Shown here in pieces: positions 29,306-40,269 of a stretch of DNA of 64,000 nt (position 1 is the stretch's first letter; each line of letters opens with the position of its first letter). Made by a program: the position numbers and the translations under genes. Below the pieces are notes generated by a model. The model had not been told where the DNA came from, made no database searches, and worked only from the letters and a program-made list of their open reading frames with translations. This stretch comes from Ampelomyces quisqualis (lineage: Eukaryota > Ascomycota > Dothideomycetes > Pleosporales > Phaeosphaeriaceae), in NCBI GenBank assembly GCA_018398575.1, contig JAGTXZ010000024.1, forward strand, positions 1-64,000, given 5' to 3'.

Positions 29306-32300
29306 GGGGACGACTAAACCGTCAACACGCCAAGATGTGTTATGTTGTAATATTAAATGTTACCAGTTCAGAAGCCTATTATATTTTGTTAGCGTTCCCA
29401 CCCAAATTGCGACGCGTTAGCGAATTGAGCCTAACCTACACATCTACACAACATACCTAAATATTATTAAATATTATTACTGTAATAGCTTTTTTAGTGT
29501 TAACTTTCTATCCTTATAGCTACCTATAAAAACAACACTGCTAGTAAATCTGGCTTCTATTAAGAGCTTCAAAACCTACTAAATCTAGCCTAGTTTTAAG
29601 AAGAGCTCTTCTCTTTAACTGCTGCTATAGTGCTATTAAAGGAGCAGTATACTCTATATTAGCTATATTTAAGTAATGTATAGAGTTATATATTATCTTG
29701 TATAAAGAGTAAGAGTAGTAGCAATACGTTTACATACTATAGTTATTACCTCTAGAGAAAGAAGCACACGCCTAAGAGTAAGAGTAGCTAGTAGTTTTAA
29801 ATAGTATAAGATAGGGTAACATGTAACGCTGCGTACTATATAGAGTATAATTCTATAGAGAAATTATATAAAGTCTCTGCAACTAACACATCTACTTATA
29901 CGCACAACTTTAACGCGATTAACGCGCTTAAGTATAATAATAGGCTGCAAGCAGCTATTACTTAGATTACTAGTATAGTACTAGAGCTATTGCTATTATA
30001 TATACTAGAGTTGTTACGCAGCGTAAGCAGCTTTTTAAGTAGATCTTAGTAATTAAATAAGGCTAGTAGTAAGTACTTAATAGTAAAAGATATTAGAAAC
30101 TATATATAATTTGTTAGCGCTAGCTAACAGAAGTTGCATATAGATAGAAACTATAGGCTAGCTTAGGTGTAAGTAGACAACGCGCTTAAGTACCTAAAAG
30201 ACTATAGATAGAGCTGCTATAATCTTAGTCTTGTACACTAGCAAGATTATAAAGGTAATAAGACTAGCTTTACTTTTACTTATCTAGGTTATCTTAAAAA
30301 GCTTTCTGCCTTTAGCTATCTGTCTACTATAGACTTAACGCACAAAACAAACTATCTCTATTAGTTTCTATTTACAATAGCAGTCTGTAATAGCTGTAGA
30401 AGTGCTATCCTAGCTACCTATTTCCTAGTATTAGTAAAGAAGTCTAGTGTAGTAGCTAGCGGGCTAATAGCTATAAAAGACTTCTGTTATAAATAAAGGA
30501 AGTAGTAGTAACTATAATATATACTAATAGATAACTTAGCTACTAAGTAGTTAGCTGTATGTAAAGCTTTTTATAGGCTTAAAGCTAGAAAGTAAAAGGT
30601 AGAGTATCTGTTATATACTATCTATACGTGTTAGACGCTGCAGCAGTAGCTTACTAGACACCTAGAACTACTAAAGCTTTTAGAAAGCGCTATTTACGCG
30701 TGCACGTTAATCTAGTATAAGGCGCTAATTAATAAGGTGTTAACTAAGGCAATTACTATTATATAGCAAAAGAATAGATTATATAGAATACTATAAGAGA
30801 AGTAGTAAGCTAATATAGTAAGGTTATTATTACTGCGTAGCTAGCTAAAACTTAACACTATACATAATCTATTATTAACTTTCTAATCTAGATTAGGGCG
30901 CTTAAGAGAGCAACTGCTAGCGTTTCTATTAAACCTTCTAACTCTATTGCTAACACTAGTATTAACAGGTACCTCTACTGCTACAAACGTTAGAAAAACT
31001 CTAGCTAAATAGTAAAAAAAAGCCTAAGTTAAGAAGCCTTTTAACGTAGTAAAATACATATATAATAAGTAGTAGTTAACGCAGCATTAATAGTTAATAT
31101 ATAAGCGTTAGTATTTGCTGCTACTACTATAGCTTATAATATTAAACCTAGTTAAAAGCTAGCACAAGAGCCTTAAGAAAAAGAGTACTAATAACTCTAA
31201 GAAACGTAGCTAGTACTTCCTTAAAGGCCTTACTTAGATAATCTATAAGACAGCTAAGTAATAAGATGCGCGTACTTAAGTTATTACTAGCTATTAGCGC
31301 ACTAAAAAGCTTTCTATATGCTGCCTTAAGCCTAAGCTTAATCTCTTTTTACTACCTGTTTAAAAGCTGCTTACAGAAGAGCGTTAATTGGCACAGTAGT
31401 ATATAAAAGATAGTGTTAAGGTTAAGTAGTATAAGAATAAGCTCTAGTGTAACTACTTATTTTACTACAAATATAACCTTTTATATTACTATATATAGCA
31501 TTACTATCTACTCTATAGAGCTATTACGCAGGCAGACTTTAAACAGTTTGCATTAAAGTTTAAAGAAGCTAGCTTTAAGATTTATAAAAGCTATACTAGG
31601 ATTAAAGTTAAAGACGTCTACTTAAATAATAACTAAGTAGCTATTACTGCTAATAGCTTAAAGGCGCGTAAGATTATAGAACAGCTCTGCTTCTAGTAGT
31701 TTAATTTAGTAGAGGAAACTACTAAATTTAATACTAATAACAGCAACCTTATTTAGCTCTGCTAGGTACAGGGCCTAGCTGCTGCAGTTAGCCTCTTTAT
31801 GCGTACAACAGCATAAGCCCTGCTTTCTTACTCCTATTAGGATAGTGCTCTTAATAACCTCTATAAGGAGAGCCTACTTCTCTAAGAAGATAATAAGTTA
31901 TTTAGGTAAGCGCCTTTACCCTCTGCCTTTAACAACTTTGTATAGGATATAAGAGTAATTAAGTCTACCTACTAAGGGGCCTTTACTAACACAGATAGAG
32001 ATAGCAACAGTAACAGCGATAGCAATAAGAACAGTAGTAGTAGTAACAGCAGCAAGAATAACGTAATATACAATAAGATAGACAAGTTTATCTTTAAGGA
32101 TAGTTAGCTTAGCTACAACACTACGTTTCTGTATACAAGCTAAAAAACTAGCTTTAAATTTTAGGCATAACAGATAATAGGCGCGTGTTGTGTGTTGTGA
32201 TCTACAGTTAACAACGCGTTGCAATTTAGGTGGGAACGCTAACAATATATGACTGGGCTGTGACGATGAGCCCCACTGGTAACATTCAATATTACATCTT

Positions 32301-32326
32301 GGCGTGTTGACGGTTTAGTCGTCCCC
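29306..32326. mobile_element. hAT-type DNA transposon, 3,021 bp, RIP-degraded
   Basis: The ends are inverted copies starting GGGGACGACTAAACCGTCAA; the first 33 bp are identical at both ends. Similarity then continues with gaps for about 130 bp, including the block TTGTTAGCGTTCCCACC on the left and its complement on the right. The element is flanked by the perfect 8-bp duplication GGCTAAAT (29298-29305 and 32327-32334). An 8-bp duplication is diagnostic of the hAT superfamily (Restless-like in fungi). The interior is AT-rich, TA-dense and without open frames, so any transposase gene has been destroyed by RIP-like mutation. It sits inside the hydrolase pseudogene. Confidence 0.9.
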
Positions 32327-32334
32327 GGCTAAAT
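32327..32334 (+). repeat. Right 8-bp target-site duplication
   Basis: GGCTAAAT immediately outside the right terminal repeat; identical to 29298-29305. Confidence 0.9.
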
Positions 32335-32939
32335 CCTGAAGACTTGGTGACAAGGGATCTCCCATGCCAACTGGGGTCTCTTTCAGTACATGCAATATAG
32401 CCCAGTAATGTTGTTCCACTTCTTCCAACGATGCAGCGTTCCGGTGGAAGCCGCACAGTTCTGGCCCCAGCTTCGAAACATCCCTTGAACCAGAAGCTTG
32501 CGGCATCAACGATCATGCATCTGACACGGTCGGAGAAGAGTGCTGCGAGTGTGTTGCCCAGGACTAACCCATGGCTAATACCGCAGTATCATAACCAGCC
32601 TCTTCAGGCTCCTTGCCTGTGTCTTTTGCACGAAGCTCGATATAGTGGAGTATGTATTGCGCAGTAGCAACAGTGCCGGCGGACGGAGTACTTGGCTTCT
32701 AGAGCAATCTCTACCAATAGTAATAGCTGTAAAAATATTAGCAAAATTGTTACAGCCCTTCTGCTTATGTTCGCAATGTGGCTAAGTGGCAGGGAAACGC
32801 GTCTGCAGGCGCGCCGTAATCATTGCCGAGTTGTTACCGTACAACAGGTACACGTGAAAATTTCCTTGGCTCATCGGCATTTCGGCCCCGCGTGACTCGA
32901 CCGACCGTGACACGGCGCACTATCTCTTTACCCCAGAGC

Positions 32940-34276
32940 ATGCTATCCGATATAATCCACCAGCTAGCAGGCGTTCGAAAAATGATCATCACACCAAACG
33001 AGGGATACATTTGGCAATTACGAAAGCTGGTGGAGCCACCAGAGACGCTAGCCAAAAATGGCTACATCATGCAACCGCTGAATGAGGATGAATTGTTCAT
33101 GAAAAAGCGGTGTCTGGGATGTGGCAAGAGTGGGGTTCTTATAATAGAGCTGGGGAACTTAGCTAACTAACAACAGCCATGCATCAGCTGCGTGTCAAGC
33201 AATCCACAAAAAATGGACCTCCACCGCAGGCAAACAGGACGGATAATAAGCCTTCCAACACCACACCTGCACAACCGGCCATCCAGAAGGGTTTGAAGAG
33301 TACAGGCCTGCAACCCGCAACTAAATCAGGTGTTTCTGAGCTACCGAAGTTCAGTTGTAGATTTCATCCCGGCCAGCTTATCCGCAAGGTCAGCTTTCAG
33401 GATTACGTCTCGAGATATATGCAGACATACTGACATTTCATCGAGGTCTGGACATGCTGCAGTCTCAACGCATCGGCTGAGCCGTGTAGTGGAACGAACA
33501 TGCACATTCCCCAGGACATATCCACGGATGCTCTAGCCGATAAATATCAATTCCACTCTACACCACGTGAAGTCCATATGCAAAGAAGCCCACGGGTGGC
33601 CGTTGCTCTCGACTGCGAGATGGGTACAGCTGCTTCCGGAGACTCAGAGCCAATTCGTGTAACCCTGATTGATTACTTCTCTGAGGAGATACTCGTGAAC
33701 AACATCATCTTTCCAGATGTGTGCATGCGCCACCTCAACACCAAGTACTCTGGGGTTTCTTGGGACGATATGAATAAAGCCAAGAGACAGCGAACCTGCT
33801 TGTGGGGGGTCGCCGGTACACGCGAAGCATTATGGAGGCATATCGGACCAGGGACAATAGTTGTTGGGCATGGCGCCAACAACGATCTGCGCGCGTTGAG
33901 GTGGATGCATAGCTCTGTCGTGGATTCATTGATCATCGAGTCTACTCGGGCAAAACGAGAAGAACTGAGAAAAGCTGCAGAGAAAGAGAGCGCTGATGAA
34001 GGGATTGTCAGCCAGAAAGGCGACGAGAGAGACATACGACTCACTCCATTCTCAACGACTGCGACTGGAATCGCAGAATTAACAGTAGAAACTGCGCCCA
34101 AAGCGACCGTAGTGCGTAGGCCGGGACAACTGTCACTCAAAGCTCTTGCAAAGCTTCGTCTTGGTAGAGGGATTCAAACGGGTGGAAAGAAAGGCCATGA
34201 CAGTCTCGAGGATGCGATCGCTGCTCGGGACCTTGTCCATTGGAGTATCATGAACCCCGACGAAGTCAGCCATTAG
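32940..34276 (+). CDS. REX-type DEDDh 3'-5' RNA exonuclease
   Basis: Exons 32940-33129, 33177-33388 and 33446-34276 (introns 47 and 57 nt) give 410 residues. The exonuclease core shows ALDCEMG (Asp190 and Glu192), GHGANNDLRALRW (Asp281) and the C-terminal GHDSLEDAIAARDL, where His and Asp complete the DEDDh set. These are the residues of the REX1/REX3/REX4 family, which trims RNA 3' ends (for example U5, 7SL, RNase P and MRP RNAs in yeast). The N-terminal half carries KKRCLGCGK and, across the first intron, FSCRFHPGQLIRKVWTCC, a Cys/His zinc element seen in REX3-like fungal proteins. The acidic-basic insert between Asp281 and the last motif is long. An earlier in-frame ATG exists at 32823. 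Confidence 0.85.
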
Positions 34277-35156
34277 GGAATTGATTGCTCTAATCCAAGT
34301 AGAAACAAATCTTACTGGACTCATCCTTTTTCTGTAGTTCCCTACATTCGTCGTTACTGAAGATTCATTTTATAAACATAACCTACCTCCACGCGAAAAT
34401 GACGGGTAGAGCTTCATTCGTGCGAAATTCGGAATAGTACGCGACCATGACCTATTATCGAATTAATTCAGCTTGTCAAATCAACTCGACGTGAATGTTG
34501 TGCTCTCCCAAGCTAGATGACATTGCGTGATCGCCTTGCTCTCCTAATGAAGTTTATGCGCGTCTTCGCTCTGCAAAACAGACAAAGACAGGACAGAATA
34601 GATGATAAGTGATGTTAGGACGTTCAAAAAAAATTCCAGAATATCGTCTTTGCCGAAGAACCGGTCACTGTGTAGCTTTCCAAGCCTATAATATGTAGTG
34701 GGGTCTTAGCGGAGGTAACCAGCTCGCCCATGATGTAGGTTCAATAGCCCATTATGATATTTTCGTTAGGGATTTCACCTGCAAGTCTCGACCTTACTTT
34801 GTGGCTTACTGACAAGGAACAACCCGTACCCTTGAGGATTGTGATGTGGAATAATCTCAGCAATAGTCGTTTCGGGTTAACGTTGAACAGATCAGCGCAC
34901 TCAACTCCAAATCTCGAATACTTGCGACCTCGTACAGTGACGCAAATCTAATGTTTCAATATGCGCAGTGCAACACACCTTATCAGGAAAATTTCATAAT
35001 CAAGAAATTGTGCACCCGCACGGTATGCTGAGAATGCGTCATTGTCCCAGTTATCTGGTGTATAAGTAGCTGCCTAACGTTGACGAGAAGTTGAACGCTC
35101 ACTGCAAACCTCCGCCTTTACTTCACTAAGCCAAAGACTATCACCCATTCTCCATC
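34277..35156. other. Intergenic region upstream of the SMP-like gene
   Basis: 880 bp without a supported gene. It includes the presumed promoter of the small gene at 35157. Confidence 0.5.
35061..35067 (+). promoter_or_regulatory. TATA-like box of the SMP-like gene
   Basis: TATAAGT, 96 bp upstream of the ATG at 35157 and preceding a pyrimidine-rich leader (ACTTCACTAAG, CACCCATTCTCC). Position and leader fit a highly expressed fungal gene; not proven. Confidence 0.4.
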
Positions 35157-35412
35157 ATGCCTACTTCCAACTCAAACAACAAAGCTGCGGCAAACAACGG
35201 TGGATCCCAGTCCACGCCCACGACTTCTTCCGATGCCTCCAGAATTCAATCCTCGCAAGTCAGTGTTACCCCGCTACAAGCTCCTTAATATCGACACTGA
35301 CCACTATTTCAAGGCCACTGGTGGCAAGGATGGTGGCAAGGACATGTCTGCTGGCGGATTCGCGGCGCGCGCGCAGAGCGCGGGCGACAAGAACTCCGGT
35401 CAGACGAAGTAG
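35157..35412 (+). CDS. Small seed-maturation-protein-like (SMP/LEA-type) protein
   Basis: Two short exons, 35157-35258 and 35314-35412, split by a 55-nt intron (GTCAGT...CAAG, with an ACTGAC branch-like word). They encode 66 residues. Exon 1 is Asn/Ser/Thr-rich and ends SSDASRIQSSQ. Exon 2 reads ATGGKDGGKDMSAGGFAARA, then QSAGDKNSGQTK. The pattern DASRIQS...GG(D)MSAGGFAARAQSAGD is the repeat signature of the seed maturation protein family, found in small stress- and conidium-associated fungal proteins. It is hydrophilic, with no Cys or Trp, and probably disordered and desiccation-related. Each half is too short to stand out alone; the splice is supported because both halves match one family motif in frame. 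Confidence 0.8.
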
Positions 35413-36303
35413 AGACTGGCGTCCGAGATCGAATTAAGAGAACAAAGTCGCGGTAACAGGCCTTCAGCCTGTATTAGGCTGGATGTGTCTATGATAGTGC
35501 GATGATCAAAACATAGGGCTTGCACTCATTTTTCAATCCAACTTATGCCCTCATGTTTATGGTGCCTCACTTGACGCGATTGAAGTGAATCTTGTAACGA
35601 CGTTTTACTCAGCTACGGATCGCACATGTGTCATCGCCCGGCTTTTTGATCATGATTTGTGGCATCGCAATTGAGTCCGGCCTTCCAGCGACCGCGCAGT
35701 AATTAGGTCGACCTCAAGGCCCCAAGCTCTTCCACCAACCTGCACAACGCATGGAGTAGAGGCGTAAAAGTGGCTTCAATGCTACAGATCGGTATACTAG
35801 AGGAATTCTAGTCTAGTATTAATTTGGCAGCAACTTATAAAAGCTAGAGGTTTCTCTCGGTCTCTTTTCTGTCTAATAACCCACCTGATGGCATCTACGC
35901 TCCTAACGTGAAAAATAGCTTCTAACAATAGTAGCTTATATTATCTCTGCTACGAATACTACCTCTGTAGACCTCTGGATATTTCATACAGCTAAGGATT
36001 CCCAAATAGATCATTGTTATCCAATAAGAGAGCAACTGATAGCTTCCAGAAAGAAATTAATGATATAAGCGAGCTCTAAGACTACACAGATTCCTTGTAG
36101 ATACTGTCCGCCCCGTGCAACAGTAGCTATATAGCTGTGTGTACAAACTCCAGTTTTATAAAACCACGAGTAGGACAAGCTCAAGGTCCACAGTGCAAAG
36201 TCGTCTCAGCTAAGGGTTCATCCCGTGACCCAGTGACAGACATTGGTCAATGTGTATTATTTGAGCGGCGAATCTTCCTCCCTCTTCCAGCTTTATCAAG
36301 GCC
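35413..36303. other. Intergenic with AT-rich relic
   Basis: 890 bp. About 35790-36130 is AT-rich and TA-dense, with frequent stops, like a short RIP-mutated transposon fragment. No ends or target duplication can be seen. Confidence 0.4.
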
Positions 36304-36723
36304 CTACACCCGCTCCCGCTCCAACCTAACCTCCTCCGGCTCCCTTATCCCTGCATCTTCCTCTTCCCTCATCCTCCAATACGCCAATTCCACCTCCTGC
36401 ATCTTCTCGTTTTTCTCTTTCGCTTCCACATTTAACTTGTGGTCCTGGATTTTACTGCGCGCAAGGAGACCGACCATGACGCATCCTGCTAACACAGCGG
36501 CAACGATGCCGAGGACGAGAAATCCAATAAAGGAAGTATATGCAGCGGTGTTGTAGTTGGGTGGGAGGTGCGTGTGTGGAAAAGTGTTGTTGGCGTGGCG
36601 TGGATGGAGGCGGGACTGTTGGGATGCTGTGGTATTTGTGCGGGCGAGGTAAGCGTTATAGGGACGGGCAAACGCGCGTAGTATGACGAGTGCCATGCTG
36701 CGAGTAATGGGTATAAGCTGCAT
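36304..36723 (-). CDS. Small single-pass membrane protein
   Basis: 139 residues, ATG at 36723. An N-terminal region with a NTT glycosylation-like site precedes one strong helix (YTSFIGFLVLGIVAAVLAGC, continuing VMVGLLA). A highly charged, coiled-coil-like tail follows (KLNVEAKEKNEKMQEVELAY, then RMREEEDAG...EEVRLERERV). A type I or signal-anchor protein with a cytoplasmic helical tail is the simplest reading. No known family. Confidence 0.5.
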   Translation of the reverse strand: MQLIPITRSMALVILRAFARPYNAYLARTNTTASQQSRLHPRHANNTFPHTHLPPNYNTAAYTSFIGFLVLGIVAAVLAGCVMVGLLARSKIQDHKLNVEAKEKNEKMQEVELAYWRMREEEDAGIREPEEVRLERERV

Positions 36724-37146
36724 TTCTGCGATTATGCTTTGGGGCCGGTTTCTTGGATAGGAGTTCTGACAGTGTGGGTTGGGATTTTTGAGAGATGAGT
36801 GGTGGAATCTCAGCGAGTGGGTTTAACATTACCTTTAACCAGCGGACAAGAGCCTTGTGCGGGCTATGTACATGCACAATGTTAGGATACAATGTTGTGG
36901 AAGTGGGTAGTTATTTCGAGTACATCAAATTGTCAATTGCAGGCAGGCAGTTGCGACGAAGAAAACTAGGTTTTGACAAGAGACAGAAAATGTCAAGCAC
37001 TCTAGAATATGGCCATAAAGCATACGATAACCTGTCACATGTTGAAATATCCATCCATCCCAAACAAATCTCAATATCTAACAAACATTTCATTCAACCA
37101 CATCCAACAACGTCCTACCCCACCCAATCTTACTCTCCACACATAC

Positions 37147-37848
37147 CTAAGCCTTCCCCGCATCCACCTCACATATCCTTCTAACATTCCACACCTCCCT
37201 TTCTCCCCCTATCCTACTCGACCTAACCACCCGCGTCTCATTTCCCTCACCACCCTTCCCCTTCCCTTTCTTCACCCACCTCCTCCACAAAACATACACC
37301 CCCGGCCCCCCGACAATCAACACCAATGCCACAGCCGCCAGCACGATGGCCAGCGCTGTGTTTCCGTGGACGGATTTCGGCGCGACGGGGGGTTTGATGC
37401 TTGAGACGGCTCGGCGGGTAATGTTGCGGGACGAGGAAGATGGTGATGGTGTTGATAAGGGCCATTGAAATGAGCGCGCCTTTGTGAGGGATCTGCGGAT
37501 ATGGCGCTCGACTGTGCAGTTATGCTTGCTAGATGAAGTGATGTTGTGGTGAACATGGCCTGGGATGGGGTGAGTGAGGGGGAAGGCGGGTACGGACTGG
37601 GACGGCATGCACGTTGGACACTGGCAGTTTGGTGGGTGAGGCTTGCCAGTCGGTTTCGACATTGTAGAGTTGTAGCGACCGTGAGGCGCGGACATGGTGC
37701 GATGGTGGAGCATCGAAGTGTCGGTGCAATTGCGCATGTCCAGCATGCTCAAAGCTGTGGTGGGAGTCGGAGCGTTGTCGGGGAGGGCGCCGACAGAGAC
37801 GGTGATTGCGAAGAAATAAAATGCTGCGAAGAGTGCTGTGTAATGCAT
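37147..37848 (-). CDS. Signal-peptide plus single-TM protein, unknown
   Basis: 233 residues from the ATG at 37848. The signal peptide is MHYTALFAAFYFFAITVSVG. The ectodomain is rich in His, Pro and Ser, with several N-glycosylation sequons (NCT, NST, NIT) and a CQCPTC motif. A membrane helix (TALAIVLAAVALVLIVGGPG) follows near residues 170-190, then a short Lys/Gly-rich cytoplasmic tail. This is a type I membrane protein of the cell surface or secretory route; no known domain. Confidence 0.55.
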   Translation of the reverse strand: MHYTALFAAFYFFAITVSVGALPDNAPTPTTALSMLDMRNCTDTSMLHHRTMSAPHGRYNSTMSKPTGKPHPPNCQCPTCMPSQSVPAFPLTHPIPGHVHHNITSSSKHNCTVERHIRRSLTKARSFQWPLSTPSPSSSSRNITRRAVSSIKPPVAPKSVHGNTALAIVLAAVALVLIVGGPGVYVLWRRWVKKGKGKGGEGNETRVVRSSRIGGEREVWNVRRICEVDAGKA

Positions 37849-38126
37849 GGTCACGTTGCCTTGTTTTATTTGTTGACTGTGGATTGTTTGCGGGTGATGA
37901 GAAGGAAATAGAGGAACTTATGTATTGCTTCTGCGGATCAGCATTGTGCTTGCACTCGAGAGGATCAATATACATTGTGACAGCATGGTGAACTTTTTCA
38001 ATTTGACCGGACAATGATACTCACAGCTGTAGCATTAGTACGTGCAGGTGCAAGATGGAGACAAAGCGTCATCTTCAATGCATTCGTCGTGACGTGATAT
38101 TTGTATACATCTTACTCATGCCACAT

Positions 38127-38898
38127 CTACCACTTCGCCTCCTTCTTTGCCAAGAACTGATTCAAGATGGCAATATCTTGCTCCAGTCCCTTCAACCACT
38201 TCTCCAACTCGGTCTGCACCTTGGTCTCATCCTCACCCAGTTTCTTGTAAAAGTCCTTCCTGTACGGTGTCGCGCTCATGGCGGCGCTGAAGATGGGCTT
38301 CACGATGAACGAGTGGTGGGGCTTGAGCGTGTTGCCATAGGCGTCGCGGAAGGAGTCGGCGAGTTCTTTGGCGGGGTTGGAGACGTTGTGGCGAAGGGCT
38401 TGTGCGGTGAAGTCGAGGCCACTGGGAGGACATGTCAGCAGTAGTCTTGGAGTGACAGTTGACTGACGGCTTACCGGTTCAACCACAGGAGGCCCTCGGT
38501 GGCCGTGTGCTTCTTCTCCTTGAGCTCGTTAAGGACGAGCTCTTGGAGAGTTTCTGAGAGCGCCGGGGCAGCGAGCTGTCGGTCGCGGATTTTCTAACCA
38601 CTATCAGACTACTCAGACTCCTTCCATAGCTTCCAGCTATTCACTGACCTTGATGTTGCCAACCATGTCGTTCTTGACCGGCTTGAAAGCTGCCGAGCCC
38701 AAGACATCTGCATTTGTCAGCCCAATCCCTAGCCACATCACTGGACAACCCACCAAACAGCGTAGTCAAGCTCTCCGCCGCCTCCAGGAACTCGGTCGTC
38801 GAAATAGCATTGTCCTTGGACGCATCGACCGGAACATCCGTAAAGCCTCTCTTGACCGTGTCAAAGAAGGTGCCGCCGGGAGGATATGCTGCCGCCAT
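38127..38898 (-). CDS. HET-C2-like glycolipid transfer protein
   Basis: Exons 38754-38898, 38649-38707, 38475-38593 and 38127-38421 (introns 46, 55 and 53 nt) give 205 residues, the usual GLTP length. The start FFDTVKRGFTDVPVDASKDN and the end MSATPYRKDFYKKLGEDETK are nearly those of Podospora HET-C2. The sphingolipid headgroup residues are present: Asp62, Asn66 and Lys69 (DMVGNIKK), Trp105 (LLWLNRG) and His119 (ALRHN). HET-C2 moves glycosphingolipids between membranes; in Podospora polymorphic HET-C2 alleles trigger vegetative incompatibility with HET-D/E NLR proteins. No NLR partner gene is in this window. The intron positions all fall in conserved sequence, which confirms the model. Confidence 0.95.
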
Positions 38899-39453
38899 TG
38901 TTGTACCGTTGTTGTGATTGTAAAAGCTTGCAACGTGTTTGAAGCAATAGCGTCAGGCTTCAGAGACGAATGGTGTTGTCCAGGCGGTGTGGTTCAACAC
39001 GCGTCGCAGCTAGCGGGGCGGCGGCAGCGGCTCCTAGCGCGGGGTAAGCAGGCACGCAGGGTCTCGAATGGCACCACGCCAGAAAGGGCAAGAAGCTCTC
39101 ATGGGCGTGAAGCTGTGGAAATGTTACATCCTACAGCAAACGTCCCCGTCACATGACAACAATAACTACTGGAAAGATTGAGGAGCAGTACAGTGGACAA
39201 GGGATGGCCGGGGCATGGAGCGCGGAAGAACCAGGTGGGCGCAGAAGGTAGTACTACAAGTTTCTCCATCACCACTATGCTTTCTCTCATTTCCTGCATC
39301 GAAACCTGTGGGAGAGTACCGACGAGGGTACAGAGGCGGCGTGCTTGGAGATGGACATGTTGTTTGATAGGAAGACACTGGAAAACTGTTAGTGAAGTAA
39401 CCATATCATCAAGCTGTATGGAAAACACACCTCATTCCCTGTATATCATCTAC

Positions 39454-40269
39454 TCACTCCAAGAACAGCGCAGGAATCTCCGCCTTGCCTTGGACCACCC
39501 TACTACCCAATTCCCTTTCGTTCTCACTCCTCTTGTCCCCAATCCGCTCAAACCTGCCCCATCCCCTCCACACCCACACCGCCTTCCCCAGCACCAACCC
39601 CTTACTTATCGGCCCATTATCCCTACTGTCGAGACTGCTTTTCGCATTGTCCCCCTCGACCCAAATATGTCCATACGGCACGACAACCTTCCCCTTGTCC
39701 TCTCTCACGACCGAATCCACATCATCCTCCGGCAATCCATCCAGGACACCGCCCAGCCTAACCTCCTTCCCCGACTCGACGGCATACCCGCTCTTGGGAT
39801 ACACGGTATCCCCCTCGACAGCAATGACGCGCTTGATACCCATTTGTTCTGGTTTCCGCGGCTTCCAAAACGTCACAATGTCGCCTCTGTGTATGCCCGA
39901 TGGACTTTCGTCCGAAGATGCGCTTTGCTTCTGGCGTTGTTGGTACGGCAGGATGATGATGTAGTCTTTTTCACCCGTTTCGTGCGTGCGCGGGTTGAGC
40001 GTCGGGGCCATGGATGCGCCGTGGACGTGTGTTAGGTCGATGTAGTGGTCGCGGAGCCAGAGAAGGCTGCAGATTCCAATGACATTATATACGCCCCAAC
40101 GCGTGGCGCGGCGAAGGCTTGGGTTCTGGTGCCATGGAGTGCGGCGTGTTTGAGCGTTGTGTGGAGGGGGAGGTATTCGAGGTACGTTAACGTTGGGTGG
40201 TTGCGCGACTCGACTTCGCGCAGCTGGTGCGGGTTTAACAGGTATGCGTATTCGAGGTTTCGGGGGCAT
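39454..40269 (-). CDS. imp2: Mitochondrial inner membrane protease subunit 2
   Basis: 271 residues, single exon. Signal peptidase I family (S26) with the Ser/Lys dyad: Ser86 in HGASMAPTLNP and Lys146 in GIKRVIAVEGDTV. The later box VEGDNAKSSLDSRDNGPI is the family's third conserved region. The Arg/Pro-rich N-terminus can act in mitochondrial targeting, and a helix (VYNVIGICSLLWL) anchors the catalytic domain in the intermembrane space. There the IMP complex removes sorting signals from proteins such as cytochrome c1 and cytochrome b2 in yeast. An insert after TLNPRTHETGEKD lengthens it compared with yeast Imp2. Confidence 0.9.
   Translation of the reverse strand: MPPKPRIRIPVKPAPAARSRVAQPPNVNVPRIPPPPHNAQTRRTPWHQNPSLRRATRWGVYNVIGICSLLWLRDHYIDLTHVHGASMAPTLNPRTHETGEKDYIIILPYQQRQKQSASSDESPSGIHRGDIVTFWKPRKPEQMGIKRVIAVEGDTVYPKSGYAVESGKEVRLGGVLDGLPEDDVDSVVREDKGKVVVPYGHIWVEGDNAKSSLDSRDNGPISKGLVLGKAVWVWRGWGRFERIGDKRSENERELGSRVVQGKAEIPALFLE

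Larger units (their letters stand above)
28714..32690 (-). pseudogene. Tripeptidyl-aminopeptidase-like (TAP) alpha/beta hydrolase, split by a transposon
   Basis: Pieces of one hydrolase lie on both sides of the hAT element. The right part (about 32327-32690) reads ATAQYILHYIELRAKDTGKE, then after a frameshift CGISHGLVLGNTLAALF with the nucleophile elbow GISHG, then after a second 1-nt frameshift ELCGFHRNAASLEEVEQHYW. Joining the flanks across the element and one target copy continues the same frame from SPSLQDLA into EAGKGVTPHVFTWQAV (left part, from about 29297). The C-terminal portion is also broken into frames: VPIFYINGMAGPLTLLPAAL, then YMLDGTLPPPGRTCEVDEPN ending KMAA at 28714. The NGTLP-PPG-CE style tail is typical of TAP-like secreted peptidases. 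The 5' half of the gene is missing; the REX-type gene occupies that place. Clearly non-functional. Confidence 0.8.

Noticed and set aside
29340..32290. Tc1/mariner interpretation based on TA next to the inner TTGTTAGCG repeats
   Set aside because: The inverted similarity extends further out to GGGGACGAC, with a perfect 8-bp duplication, which points to hAT.
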